Shown here: positions 25,721-34,075 of the stretch, piece by piece | How the letters are laid out: the number at the start of each line of letters is the position of its first letter | How positions within the stretch are numbered: the stretch's first letter is position 1 | Assembly (NCBI RefSeq): GCF_016863555.1 | Contig: NZ_BOPC01000013.1 | Span: forward strand, 62,001 to 126,000 | Reading direction: 5' to 3' | Length of the DNA: 64,000 bases | DNA from: Micromonospora qiuiae | GTDB lineage: Bacteria; Actinomycetota; Actinomycetes; Mycobacteriales; Micromonosporaceae | Translations under genes and position numbers: made by a program | Notes under the pieces: generated by a model | The model's input: only the letters and a program-made list of their open reading frames with translations | Databases searched by the model: none | Told to the model about the DNA's origin: nothing

Positions 25721-26173
25721 ATGCATACCCCCGTCAACCACCCCGCGCAGCCGATCTACCGGGCGATCGGCGGGCTGGCCGGTCTGTACCTGGTGGTCTT
25801 CGGTGTGCTCGGTTTCTTCACCGGCAGCGGCGAACCCTTCCTCGGCCGAGGCGACGCCCAGGTCCTGGGGCAGGGCACGAACCTCGGCTTCGCGGTGTTC
25901 AGCGTTCTCGTCGGCGGCCTCGTGCTGGTCGGCACGGCGATCGGCCGCAACCTCGACGTGCTGATCAACCAGTGGACGGCGTACCTGATCATGGTGGTCA
26001 GCCTGGCCGGGCTCAGCTTCATCCGGACCGAGGCCAACTTCTTCAACATGAGCGTCACCACGGTCATCGTGCTCATGATGGTCAGCCTGGTGCTGCTGAT
26101 GGCCGGCATGTACGGCAAGGTCGGCAGCGACGAGGAGCACGAGGCGTGGCAGAAGGCTCGGCTCGTCCTCTGA
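25721..26173 (+). CDS. DUF4383 membrane protein, copy 1
   Basis: 150 residues, four membrane helices (GLAGLYLVVFGVLGFF; NLGFAVFSVLVGGLVLVGTA; WTAYLIMVVSLAGLSFI; TTVIVLMMVSLVLLMAGMY). The N-terminal NHPAQPIYRAIGGL and TEANFFNMSVTTVIV are the DUF4383 signature. GGAGA stands eight bases before the ATG. Function unknown. A paralogue follows 204 bp downstream. Confidence 0.85.
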   Translation: MHTPVNHPAQPIYRAIGGLAGLYLVVFGVLGFFTGSGEPFLGRGDAQVLGQGTNLGFAVFSVLVGGLVLVGTAIGRNLDVLINQWTAYLIMVVSLAGLSFIRTEANFFNMSVTTVIVLMMVSLVLLMAGMYGKVGSDEEHEAWQKARLVL

Positions 26174-26239
26174 GGGCTTGTCGGGGCTTCTGCTGGGACA
26201 CGGTGCCCGTGCCTGGGCTGGCCATGCTCGACGAGCTGG

Positions 26240-26313
26240 GGTTTTCGCCGGAGCCCGACCCGCTCCGGGCGGTCAGGCTTGATCCCTGCGCGGATCGGTC
26301 TCCGGCGAAAACC
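26240..26313. repeat. 14-bp perfect inverted repeat between the DUF4383 genes
   Basis: GGTTTTCGCCGGAG (26240-26253) is exactly complementary to CTCCGGCGAAAACC (26300-26313), leaving a 46-base loop with its own G/C-rich segments. It could form an mRNA stem between the two genes or be a binding-site pair. No T-run follows. Confidence 0.6.
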
Positions 26314-26376
26314 GGTCGTGGTGACTCCGGATGGGGGACAATTGTGGTGATTGTTCCCATTGGCCTGGAGAAAGTC

Positions 26377-26856
26377 ATGGCGAAGCTTCCGGTGAACCAC
26401 CCCGCGCGGCCCATCTACCGGGCGCTTGCCGGCCTGATCGGCCTCTACATCCTCGTCTTCGGGGTCTGGGGCACCGTCCTGACCTGGAATGAGCCGCTGT
26501 TCGCCCGGGACGGCGCCTGGGCCCTCGGGCTCCGCACCAACCTGGCCTTCTCGCTGGTCTCCGTGGTCTTCGGGCTCGTGCTCGTCATCGGCGCGTCCCG
26601 GCGCGGCAATCTCGGCCACTACATGAACCTGACCGCCGGCGTCATCTTCCTGGTCACCAGCATCCTGATGATGTCGGTGCTACAGACCAGCGCCAACTTC
26701 CTGAACTTCTCCATGTCGACCGTGATCGTCTCGATGGTCTTCGGGCTGATCCTGATCGGCACCGGGGCGTACGACAAGGTCGGCCCGGAGGAGCACGAAG
26801 AGGCGGCACGCGACCACCGCCACCACCCGGTCGCCGAAATCCACCGCCGCCGCTGA
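26377..26856 (+). CDS. DUF4383 membrane protein, copy 2
   Basis: 159 residues from ATG 26377 with TGGAGAA upstream. Four helices in the same order as copy 1, with matching landmarks NHPARPIYRALAGLIGLYILVFGVWG and TSANFLNFSMSTVIV. The C terminus has a His/Arg-rich tail (RDHRHHPVAEIHRRR) missing in copy 1. A tandem duplication followed by divergence is the simplest reading. Confidence 0.85.
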   Translation: MAKLPVNHPARPIYRALAGLIGLYILVFGVWGTVLTWNEPLFARDGAWALGLRTNLAFSLVSVVFGLVLVIGASRRGNLGHYMNLTAGVIFLVTSILMMSVLQTSANFLNFSMSTVIVSMVFGLILIGTGAYDKVGPEEHEEAARDHRHHPVAEIHRRR

Positions 26857-26891
26857 CCGCCTCGGCGGCCCACGACGACGTGCCCGACCGG

Positions 26892-27581
26892 TCAACGTCC
26901 GACGGTGATCAGCCCCGGCTTCGCCTCCAGGTGCGACAGCCCGTTCCAGGAGATGTTCACCAGATGCGCCGCCACCGTCTCCTTGCGTGGCTTGCGGACC
27001 TCCAGCCACCAGCGGCCGGTCAGCGCGACCATGCCCACCAGCGCCTGCGCGTACAGTTCGGCCAGCTTCGGGTCGTACCCCCGGCTGGAGAACTCCGCGC
27101 CCAGGATGTGCTCCACCTGGTGGGCGACGTCGTTCATGACACTGCTGAAGTTGCCGGTGGCGGAGAGCACCGGTGACTCCCGCACCAGCACCCGGAAGCC
27201 GCTCGTCTCCTCCTCGATGTACCCGAGCAGGGCCAACGCCGCCTGCTCCAACAGCTCACGCGGATGGCCCGCGGTCAGCGCCGTGGTGATCCGATCCAGC
27301 AGGGATCGGACCTCCCGGTCCACCACCACCGCGTAGAGCCCCTCCTTGCCGCCGAAGTGCTCGTAGACCACCGGCTTGGACACCTTGGCCCGGGACGCCA
27401 CCTCCTCTATCGAGGTGGCGTCGAAGCCCCGCTCGGCGAAGATCTGCCGACCGATGGAGATCAGTTGCTCGCGGCGCTGGGCCGCCGACATGCGTATCCG
27501 AGAGGTCGGCTTGGCCGATGCGGATGCGGCGGCCGTGCGTCGTCGGCGCTTGCCGCCGTCCTCGCTGGGATTCTCGGCCAA
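26892..27581 (-). CDS. TetR family regulator adjacent to desaturase
   Basis: 229 residues from TTG 27581, which has GAGGTG five bases upstream; a GTG at 27650 is in frame but lies inside the operator. A basic N-terminal tail (KRRRRTAAASASAKP) precedes the HTH (REQLISIGRQIFAERG, then TSIEEVASRAKVSKPVVYEHFGG). The C-terminal helical domain ends with WNGLSHLEAKPG. It lies downstream of, and in the same direction as, the fatty-acid desaturase, so control of membrane lipid desaturation in response to an acyl-CoA is a reasonable inference. Confidence 0.87.
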   Translation of the reverse strand: MAENPSEDGGKRRRRTAAASASAKPTSRIRMSAAQRREQLISIGRQIFAERGFDATSIEEVASRAKVSKPVVYEHFGGKEGLYAVVVDREVRSLLDRITTALTAGHPRELLEQAALALLGYIEEETSGFRVLVRESPVLSATGNFSSVMNDVAHQVEHILGAEFSSRGYDPKLAELYAQALVGMVALTGRWWLEVRKPRKETVAAHLVNISWNGLSHLEAKPGLITVGR

Positions 27582-27645
27582 CTCGTCACCTCGACGGCGC
27601 TCGGTGAGGCCCTGCTGTGGGATCCTGCCTGCTGCCTTCTGCCCG

Positions 27646-27671
27646 GTCACCTGAACATACTGCCAGGTAAC
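27646..27671. promoter_or_regulatory. TetR-type operator
   Basis: GTCACCTG and CAGGTAAC form an inverted repeat (7 of 8 pairs) with a 10-base spacer, just upstream of the TetR coding start. Position suggests autoregulation. Confidence 0.5.
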
Positions 27672-27696
27672 TTGCCGGCAGGGGGCCGGTCGCCGG

Positions 27697-28650
27697 TCAC
27701 GTTGCCGGCTTCGCCAGCTTTGCCGCGATTCGTTCCGGCTTCGGCCAGCGGACGTCCCAGGCCGCGCCGACCTTCTCGAACAGCCAGATCACCCGGGCCG
27801 AGATGTCGATCTGACCGCGCAGCACACCGTGCCGGGCGCTGGTCGGGTCGGCGTGGTGCAGGTTGTGCCAGCTCTCCCCGAACGACACCAGCGCGAGCGG
27901 CCAGAAGTTGGCGGCCCGGTCACCGTGACGCATCATGAACGGCCGCTCCCCGTAGACGTGGCAGACCGAGTTGATCGACCAGGTCACGTGATGCAGCAGC
28001 GAGATGCGGACCAGACCGGCCCAGAACAGCGCGGTCAGCGCACCCTGCCAGGACCAGGTCAGCAGCCCACCCATCAGCGCCGGGCCGAGCACCGAGGTGG
28101 CCGCCAGCAGGGGAAAGAGCTTGTCCATCCGCCGGATGTCCGGGTCGGCCAGCAGGTCCGGGGCGAAGCGTTCCCGGTTGGACAACTCGCGGCCGAAAAG
28201 CCAGCCGACGTGCGCGTGGAAGAGCCCCTTGGTCAGACCGCCGAGGCTGGCGCCGAAACGCCACGGCGAATGCGGGTCGCCCTCCAGATCCGAGAAGGCG
28301 TGGTGGCGGCGGTGGTCGGCGACCCACTGGATGATGTCGCCCTGCACGGCGAGCGAGCCGGAGACGGCCAGGGCGACGCGCAGCCACCGCTTCGCCTTGA
28401 ACGAGCCGTGGGTGAAGTAGCGGTGGTAGCCGACGGTGATGCCGAGGCCCGCCAGCACGTACCAGAAGGCGGCGATGCCCACATCGATCCAGCTCAACCA
28501 GCCACCCCAGGCAACTGGCACGGCGGCGATCAGCGCGGCGAACGGGATCGCCACGAAGGCCCACAACGCGATCAGGATGCCGCGGGACTGGGTGCCCTGG
28601 GTGAGGGGTTTCGGGCCGGTTGGATGTGCATCGATGAGAGCGGTGGACAT
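27697..28650 (-). CDS. Acyl-CoA/fatty-acid delta-9 desaturase
   Basis: 317 residues, integral membrane di-iron desaturase. The three His boxes are present: HRYFTH at 76-81, HRRHH at 113-117 and HNLHH near 260. Hydrophobic pairs lie at 26-70 and 185-220. It inserts a cis double bond in saturated acyl chains using O2 and reduced ferredoxin or flavoprotein partners, adjusting membrane fluidity. GAGGTGAC precedes the ATG. It is followed on the same strand by a TetR gene. Confidence 0.92.
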   Translation of the reverse strand: MSTALIDAHPTGPKPLTQGTQSRGILIALWAFVAIPFAALIAAVPVAWGGWLSWIDVGIAAFWYVLAGLGITVGYHRYFTHGSFKAKRWLRVALAVSGSLAVQGDIIQWVADHRRHHAFSDLEGDPHSPWRFGASLGGLTKGLFHAHVGWLFGRELSNRERFAPDLLADPDIRRMDKLFPLLAATSVLGPALMGGLLTWSWQGALTALFWAGLVRISLLHHVTWSINSVCHVYGERPFMMRHGDRAANFWPLALVSFGESWHNLHHADPTSARHGVLRGQIDISARVIWLFEKVGAAWDVRWPKPERIAAKLAKPAT

Positions 28651-28695
28651 GTCACCTCGCAGGGGACGGTGGAACGTGAATCTACGGCTACGTCA

Positions 28696-28708
28696 CCGTA
28701 ACTTACGG
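28696..28708. promoter_or_regulatory. Palindrome in the desaturase promoter region
   Basis: CCGTAACTTACGG is a perfect 13-bp palindrome 46 bp before the desaturase start, in the divergent space with the HTH gene. It is a good operator candidate; the protein that binds it is not known. Confidence 0.4.
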
Positions 28709-28781
28709 ACCTGTAGATCACATCAGACAGCGACTCAGAGCGATGCCAACACCGTCGTACGCTCGTCCTAAGCTGCGCCGC

Positions 28782-29633
28782 ATGACCGATTTCGACGCCG
28801 CCGAGGTGCGCCGGCTGCGCACCGAGGAACAGCTTTCGGTGCGCGAGATCCGAGCCCGCACCGGTCTCGGCCGCAACCGGGTGTACGAGTTGCTGCGCGG
28901 GGTGCCGGCGCCGGAGTGGACCCGGCGGCCCAACGCCAAGGACGACCTGCGCGCCGAGGCGGAGCGGCTCCGCGCGACAGGGCTCTCCGTGCCGGAGATC
29001 GCCCGCCGGCTGGCGGTGAGCCGGTCGACCGCCTACCTGTGGGTACGGCACATGCCGCTGCACCGGGACGAGGAAGAGGAACGGCAGCGCCGCCGCGCCC
29101 ACTCGAAGGTCATGACCGACGCGCAATGGGAGCAGCATCGGCGGGCGCGCGACGCCGCTCGGGCGACGACGGTCGAGGCCACGGCGGCCTGGGTGAAAGA
29201 TCTGCGGTACCGCGAACTGGTGCTGGTCGGGGCAGCTCTCTACTGGGCGGAGGGTGCCAAGGCCAAGCCCTGGCGACCGCATGACTGCCGGGTCCGCTTC
29301 GTCAACAGTGACCCGGCGTTGATCGGACTCTTCGTGCGATTCGTGGAAGCGTTGGGCGAGCGCCGGGAGGGGTTGCGCTATCGCGTCGCGATTCACGAGA
29401 GCGCGGATGTCGAGGAGGCAGTCAACTGGTGGGCGGAGCAGATCGGGGTGTCCGCCGAGACCTTCCAGCCCGCCACGTTGAAGCGGCACCCCCCCACCAC
29501 CGTCTGGCACAACACTGGAGAGGCGTACCGAGGGTGCCTCAGCGTCGAGGTTCCACGGTCGCGGCGGTTGTATTGGAAGATCGAGGGGATCATGAAGGGT
29601 ATGAGTGATGGTGTCGCGGACGCGGGACGCTAA
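28782..29633 (+). CDS. Helix-turn-helix protein with LAGLIDADG-like C-terminal domain
   Basis: 283 residues from ATG 28782, which has TAAGCT seven bases upstream (leaderless). Two HTH segments are visible: VREIRARTGLGRNRVYELL near 20-40 and SVPEIARRLAVSRSTAYLWV near 75-95, both resembling resolvase-type HTH. The C-terminal half (LVGAALYWAEGAKAK, FVNSDPALIGLFVRFVEAL, RLYWKIEGIMKGM) resembles single-chain homing-endonuclease-fold proteins found in bacteria as regulators. DNA binding is likely, nuclease activity uncertain. It lies just before tRNA-Gln. Confidence 0.6.
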   Translation: MTDFDAAEVRRLRTEEQLSVREIRARTGLGRNRVYELLRGVPAPEWTRRPNAKDDLRAEAERLRATGLSVPEIARRLAVSRSTAYLWVRHMPLHRDEEEERQRRRAHSKVMTDAQWEQHRRARDAARATTVEATAAWVKDLRYRELVLVGAALYWAEGAKAKPWRPHDCRVRFVNSDPALIGLFVRFVEALGERREGLRYRVAIHESADVEEAVNWWAEQIGVSAETFQPATLKRHPPTTVWHNTGEAYRGCLSVEVPRSRRLYWKIEGIMKGMSDGVADAGR

Positions 29634-29678
29634 GCTGTAGGAGCTGGCTAGCGTTAGCGTTTTGCCCGTTTTAGTCCA

Positions 29679-29749
29679 TCCCGGGTCGTCTAATGGCAGG
29701 ACGTCAGGTTTTGGTCCTGATTGTAGGGGTTCGAGTCCTCTCCCGGGAG
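29679..29749 (+). tRNA. tRNA-Gln (anticodon TTG)
   Basis: Acceptor TCCCGGG pairs with CCCGGGA, anticodon stem TCAGG/CCTGA closes loop TTTTGGT (anticodon TTG), and T arm AGGGG/CCTCT closes TTCGAGT. The discriminator is G and no CCA is encoded. It sits directly before glmU, a conserved actinobacterial order. Confidence 0.96.
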
Positions 29750-29824
29750 CTTCCGCTTATCGGCGGCTGATGTCTGGTTAGCATGGCCGCGAGAGAGTGT
29801 CCGTGTTCCGACGGGAGCCACGTC

Positions 29825-31351
29825 GTGTCCGAGCCCCACCCCCGCACCGTCGTCGTGCTTGCCGCCGGTGAGGGCAAGCGGATGAAGTCCTCGTTGCCCA
29901 AGGTGTTGCATCCACTGCTCGGCCGGACGCTGCTCGGTCACGCGCTCGGTGCGGCAGAGCCGCTGGCGGCGCAGCGCACGATGGTGGTGGTCGGGCACGG
30001 CGCGGACCAGGTCCGGGCGCATCTGGCCGAGGTTGCGCCGGAGGCCACCGCGGTGTTCCAGGCCGAGCAGCTCGGCACCGGGCACGCGGTGCGGATCGCG
30101 CTGGAGGCGGCACCGGAGGCGACCGGCACCGTGGTGGTGCTCAATGGCGACGTGCCGCTGCTGCGGCCGGAGACGGTCACCGCGTTGGTCGCGGCGCACG
30201 AGGGCGAGGGCGCGGCGGCGACCGTGCTGGCCGCGCAGGTGCCGGATCCGACCGGGCTCGGCCGCATCGTGCGGGACGCCGCGGGCCGACTGCGACAGAT
30301 CGTCGAGCAGCGCGACGCCAGCCCGGAGCAGTTGGCGATCCGTGAGATCAACGCGGGCATCTACGCGTTCGACGCGGCGCGGTTGCGCGACGTGCTGGGC
30401 AAGCTCTCCACGGACAACGACCAAGGCGAGGAGTACCTGACCGACGTGTTCGGTCTGCTGGTCTCGGTTGGCGAGCCGGTGGCGGTGCACCTGGCGGACG
30501 ACCACACCGAGACCCTCGGCTGCAACGACCGGGTGGAGCTGGCGGCGCTGCGCCGGCTGCTGCGGGACCGGGTCAACGAGCGCTGGATGCGTGCCGGGGT
30601 GAGCCTGCTCGACCCGGACACGACGTGGATCGACGTGACGGTGGCCCTGGACCGGGACGCGGTGGTGGACCAGAACACCCAGCTGCGCGGCGGCTCGGTG
30701 GTCGGCAGCGGCGCGGTGGTGGGGCCCGACGTGACGCTGATCGACACGGTGGTGCATGCCGGCGCCACGGTGCTGCGCAGTCACGCGGTGGGCGCCGAGA
30801 TCGGTCCGGGCGCCAGCGTCGGACCGTACGCGTACCTGCGGCCGGACGCACGGCTGGCGGAGAAGTCGAAGGTCGGCACGTTCGTCGAGGTGAAGAACTC
30901 CGAGCTGGGTGCGGGTGCCAAGGTGCCGCACCTGTCGTATGTCGGTGACGCGACGATCGGGGCGCGGGCGAACATCGGCGCGGCGACGATCTTCGTGAAC
31001 TACGACGGGGTGAACAAGCACCGCACGGTGGTCGGCGAGGCCGCGTTCGTGGGCTGTGACACGAGCTTGATCGCGCCGGTCGAGGTGGGCGCCGGGGCGT
31101 ACGTGGCGGCGGGCAGTGCGATCAGCAAGGACGTTCCGCCTGGTGCGCTCGGGGTGACTCGGGCCCCGCAGCGCAACATCGACGGCTGGGTGGCGCAGAA
31201 GCGACCGGGCACGCGCTCGGCGGAGGCGGCCGAGCGGGCGTCGCAGAGTGCGTCGTCCCAGGGGTCGGCCGCAAGTGAAGGTGAGGCAATCCACGGCGCC
31301 GCCGAGCCGATGGGAGCGGCAGCCGAGGCGGGAGATACTGCAACCGAATAG
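29825..31351 (+). CDS. glmU: Bifunctional UDP-GlcNAc pyrophosphorylase / GlcN-1-P N-acetyltransferase
   Basis: 508 residues. The N-terminal uridylyltransferase has VLAAGEGKRMKSSLPKVLH, LNGDVPLL and the EINAGIYAF segment; the C-terminal left-handed beta-helix acetyltransferase has repeated hexapeptides (GSVVGSGAVVGPDVTLID) and KVPHLSYVGDATIGARANIGA with NYDG. It makes UDP-GlcNAc for peptidoglycan and mycothiol. GTG 29825 follows GGGAG. The last 50 residues are a Ser/Ala/Glu-rich tail beyond the usual end, probably disordered. Confidence 0.95.
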   Translation: MSEPHPRTVVVLAAGEGKRMKSSLPKVLHPLLGRTLLGHALGAAEPLAAQRTMVVVGHGADQVRAHLAEVAPEATAVFQAEQLGTGHAVRIALEAAPEATGTVVVLNGDVPLLRPETVTALVAAHEGEGAAATVLAAQVPDPTGLGRIVRDAAGRLRQIVEQRDASPEQLAIREINAGIYAFDAARLRDVLGKLSTDNDQGEEYLTDVFGLLVSVGEPVAVHLADDHTETLGCNDRVELAALRRLLRDRVNERWMRAGVSLLDPDTTWIDVTVALDRDAVVDQNTQLRGGSVVGSGAVVGPDVTLIDTVVHAGATVLRSHAVGAEIGPGASVGPYAYLRPDARLAEKSKVGTFVEVKNSELGAGAKVPHLSYVGDATIGARANIGAATIFVNYDGVNKHRTVVGEAAFVGCDTSLIAPVEVGAGAYVAAGSAISKDVPPGALGVTRAPQRNIDGWVAQKRPGTRSAEAAERASQSASSQGSAASEGEAIHGAAEPMGAAAEAGDTATE

Positions 31352-31411
31352 TCCCCGGGCACCACTACCAGGCACCGGGTACCACCGACCAAAACGGGAG
31401 CAGACGGGCCC

Positions 31412-32392
31412 ATGGGCAGCATCGTCGCCGAAAACCGCAAGAGCCTGATGCTCTTCTCCGGACGTGGGTTTCCGGAGCTGGCCAGGGAGATCGGCGAGGT
31501 GCTCGGCGTTGCGCCGACGCCGGCCGACGCGTACGACTTCGCCAACGGCGAGATCTTCGTCCGGTTCAAGGAATCGGTACGTGGTTCGGACGCCTTCGTG
31601 GTGCAGTCGGTCACGCACGGGGTGAACACCTGGATCATGGAGACCTTGATCATGGTCGACGCGCTGAAGCGCGGTTCGGCCAAGCGGATCACGGTCGTCC
31701 TGCCGTTCTATCCGTACTCCCGACAGGACAAGAAGCACCGCGGCCGGGAGCCGATCTCGGCCCGGTTGATCGCGGACCTGTTGAAGACCGCGGGGGCGAA
31801 CCGGATCCTCACCGTGGACCTGCACACCGCGCAGATCCAGGGCTTCTTCGACGGCCCGGTGGACCACCTTTTCGCGATGGACATCCTGGCCGAGTACGTG
31901 CAACGCAAGTACGCGGGCCGGCCGATGACCGTGGTTGCCCCGGACTCGGGTCGGGTGCGGGTGGCCGAGCGGTGGACCGACCGGCTGGGCGGCTGTCCGC
32001 TGGCGTTCATTCACAAGACGCGGGATCCGTTGAAGCCGAACCAGGTGGTGGCGAACCGGGTGGTAGGCGAGGTGGAGGGTCGGGTCTGCCTGATCGTCGA
32101 CGACATGATCGACACGGGTGGCACGATCTGTCGGGCGGCGGACATCCTGCGGGAGTCCGGTGCGGCGGACGTGATCGTGGCGTCCACCCACGCACTGCTC
32201 TCCGACCCGGCGACCGAGCGGTTGAAGAACAGCCCGGTCAGCGAGGTGGTGGTGACCAACACGCTGCCGCTGCCGCCGGAGAAGCAGCTCGACAAGCTCA
32301 CCGTGCTGTCCATCGCGCCGTTGCTGGCCAGGGCCATCCGAGAGGTGTTCGACGACGGTTCGGTGACCACCCTCTTCGGTGGGCTGAGCTGA
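31412..32392 (+). CDS. prs: Ribose-phosphate pyrophosphokinase
   Basis: 326 residues, class I PRPP synthase. ATP-binding FYPYSRQDKKHRGREPISARL, VDLHTAQIQGFF and the PRPP loop CLIVDDMIDTGGTI are present. It makes PRPP for nucleotides, His and Trp. The ATG has GGGAGCAGACGGG upstream. It stands 60 bp after glmU and is probably read with it. Confidence 0.96.
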   Translation: MGSIVAENRKSLMLFSGRGFPELAREIGEVLGVAPTPADAYDFANGEIFVRFKESVRGSDAFVVQSVTHGVNTWIMETLIMVDALKRGSAKRITVVLPFYPYSRQDKKHRGREPISARLIADLLKTAGANRILTVDLHTAQIQGFFDGPVDHLFAMDILAEYVQRKYAGRPMTVVAPDSGRVRVAERWTDRLGGCPLAFIHKTRDPLKPNQVVANRVVGEVEGRVCLIVDDMIDTGGTICRAADILRESGAADVIVASTHALLSDPATERLKNSPVSEVVVTNTLPLPPEKQLDKLTVLSIAPLLARAIREVFDDGSVTTLFGGLS

Positions 32393-32416
32393 GCTGAGCG
32401 CAGCGCTGCCGTAGCC

Positions 32417-32445
32417 GGCGGGCCGGCCGGCGTGGCCGGTCCGCC
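32417..32445 (+). terminator. Terminator hairpin after prs
   Basis: GGCGGGCCGGCC pairs with GGCCGGTCCGCC (12 positions, one wobble) around a five-base loop, 25 bp after the prs stop; no T-run. Confidence 0.5.
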
Positions 32446-32511
32446 GCGCAGTCTGGGCGGGCGGGTGCGGGGACTGCCGCAGACCCAGGAATCCGCTCGG
32501 CTAGACTGGTG

Positions 32512-32677
32512 CGGTTGCCACGGCGAGGGTGCCCTGCGGGCCGCTGAGAAGCGCCGCACGGAGCACCGTGATCGACGCGGTGCTCCGGGCAGTCTGCTGA
32601 CGCATGAGCCCCTGCGAGCCCCCCGCCCAGCACCGCCAGACGACAAGCTGCCGCAGCGAAGCATCAGGAGTTTCCCC
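32512..32677 (+). promoter_or_regulatory. rplY promoter and structured leader
   Basis: TAGACT (32512-32517) is a good -10 box, giving a leader of about 155 nt. In it CGGAGCACCG and CGGTGCTCCG (32559-32568 and 32578-32587) form a perfect 10-bp stem with a nine-base loop. The length and stem suggest ribosomal-protein style autogenous control; this is inference. Confidence 0.45.
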
Positions 32678-33385
32678 GTGTCCGAGGTAAAGATCAGCGC
32701 CGAGCCCCGCACCGAGTTCGGCAAGGGTGGTGCCCGTCGTACCCGCCGGGCCGGCAAGGTGCCCGCCGTGCTGTACGGCCATGGCGAGAAGCCCAAGCAC
32801 ATCGCGCTGCCGGCCCTCGAGTTCGCGGCGGCCATCCGCAAGGGCGGCGCGAACCAGCTCTTCGCGATCGAGGTCAGCGACGGCACCCAGGTGCTGGCCC
32901 TGCCGAAGGCGATCCAGCGCGACCCGATCCGGGACACCTTCGAGCACGTCGACCTGCTGCTGGTGCGCCGGGGCGAGAAGGTCACCGTCGATGTGCCGGT
33001 GCAGCTGACCGGTGAGGCGGCGAGGGACACCCTGATCGTGCACGACCACGACACTCTTTCGGTGACCGCCGACGCGACCAAGGTGCCGGATCGCTTGGAG
33101 GCGTCGATCGAGGGCGCCGAGGCGGGCGTCCAGGTGACTGCCGCCGACGTCGAGCTGCCCGCCGGCGTCGAGCTGGCCGCCGACCCGGAGCTGCCGGTCG
33201 CGACGGTCACCGCCGCGCCGACCGCCGAGCAGCTCGAGGCGACGCTCCCCGAGGTCGAGACGGCCGACGAGGAGGTCGAGGCCGGGGTCGGCGAGGGGAC
33301 CGCCGAGTCCTCCGAGGGCGCCGACGCCGGCGAGCCGGCCGCCGCGGGTGGCGAGGAGACTGCGGAAACGCGGAGCGAGGCCTGA
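32678..33385 (+). CDS. rplY: 50S ribosomal protein L25/general stress protein Ctc
   Basis: 235 residues of the long Ctc/TL5 type. The N-terminal 5S-rRNA-binding domain (AEPRTEFGKGGARRTRRAGKVPAVLYGHG) is followed by the beta-rich C-terminal domain (VDVPVQLTGEAARDTLIV) and an acidic Glu/Ala tail of about 50 residues. It binds 5S rRNA in the large subunit. GTG 32678 follows CAGGAG. Confidence 0.95.
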   Translation: MSEVKISAEPRTEFGKGGARRTRRAGKVPAVLYGHGEKPKHIALPALEFAAAIRKGGANQLFAIEVSDGTQVLALPKAIQRDPIRDTFEHVDLLLVRRGEKVTVDVPVQLTGEAARDTLIVHDHDTLSVTADATKVPDRLEASIEGAEAGVQVTAADVELPAGVELAADPELPVATVTAAPTAEQLEATLPEVETADEEVEAGVGEGTAESSEGADAGEPAAAGGEETAETRSEA

Positions 33386-33407
33386 GCGGTCCGCAGGCTG
33401 TGCGACA

Positions 33408-33437
33408 GGCGTCCCCGGTTGCCGGGGGCGCCTGTTT
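33408..33437 (+). terminator. Terminator between rplY and pth
   Basis: GGCGTCCCCGG pairs with CCGGGGGCGCC (one G-T wobble) around TTG, followed by TGTTTG. Confidence 0.65.
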
Positions 33438-33470
33438 GCGTATCGGAACAGGTAGCAGAGGGGACGGACG

Positions 33471-34061
33471 GTGACGGACGAGACCGGGCCGTGGCTGGTG
33501 GTCGGCCTGGGCAATCCGGGTCGGGAGTACGCGGGCAACCGGCACAACGTCGGGTTCATGGTGGCGGACCTGTTGGCGGGTCGGCTGGGAGGGAAGTTCG
33601 GCCGGCACAGGCGGGCGGTGGCGGAGGTCGCCGAGGTGCGCCTCGGCTTCGGCGGTCCGAAGCTGGTGTTGGTCAAGCCGTTGACCTACATGAACCTCTC
33701 CGGCGGCCCGGTGGTCGGCTTGGCGCAGTTCTACAAAGTGCCGCCGGCTCGGGTGGTCGCGGTGCACGACGAGCTGGACATCGGTTACGGTCAGTTGCGG
33801 GTCAAGTGCGGCGGGGGCGAGGGCGGGCACAACGGCCTGCGGTCGATGTCGAAGTCGCTGGGCACGAAGGATTATGTACGGGTGCGGTTCGGGATCGGTC
33901 GACCGCCAGGCCGGCAGGATCCTGCGGACTACGTCCTGTCAAACTTCGGCGCAGTGGAGCGCAAGGAGTTGGATTTCCTGGTGGACCGGGCCGCTGATGT
34001 GGTGGAGTCCGTGGTCATCCGGGGTGTGGAGCCGACACAGAACCTCTATCACGGCGGGTGA
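33471..34061 (+). CDS. pth: Peptidyl-tRNA hydrolase
   Basis: 196 residues. [20 protein letters not shown] carries the catalytic His25; [23 protein letters not shown] and [12 protein letters not shown] complete the family signature. It frees tRNA from peptidyl-tRNA dropped by ribosomes. The GTG has GAGGGG nine bases upstream. It follows rplY as in most actinomycetes. Confidence 0.96.
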   Translation: MTDETGPWLVVGLGNPGREYAGNRHNVGFMVADLLAGRLGGKFGRHRRAVAEVAEVRLGFGGPKLVLVKPLTYMNLSGGPVVGLAQFYKVPPARVVAVHDELDIGYGQLRVKCGGGEGGHNGLRSMSKSLGTKDYVRVRFGIGRPPGRQDPADYVLSNFGAVERKELDFLVDRAADVVESVVIRGVEPTQNLYHGG

Positions 34062-34075
34062 CGGGAGCGCGGAGC

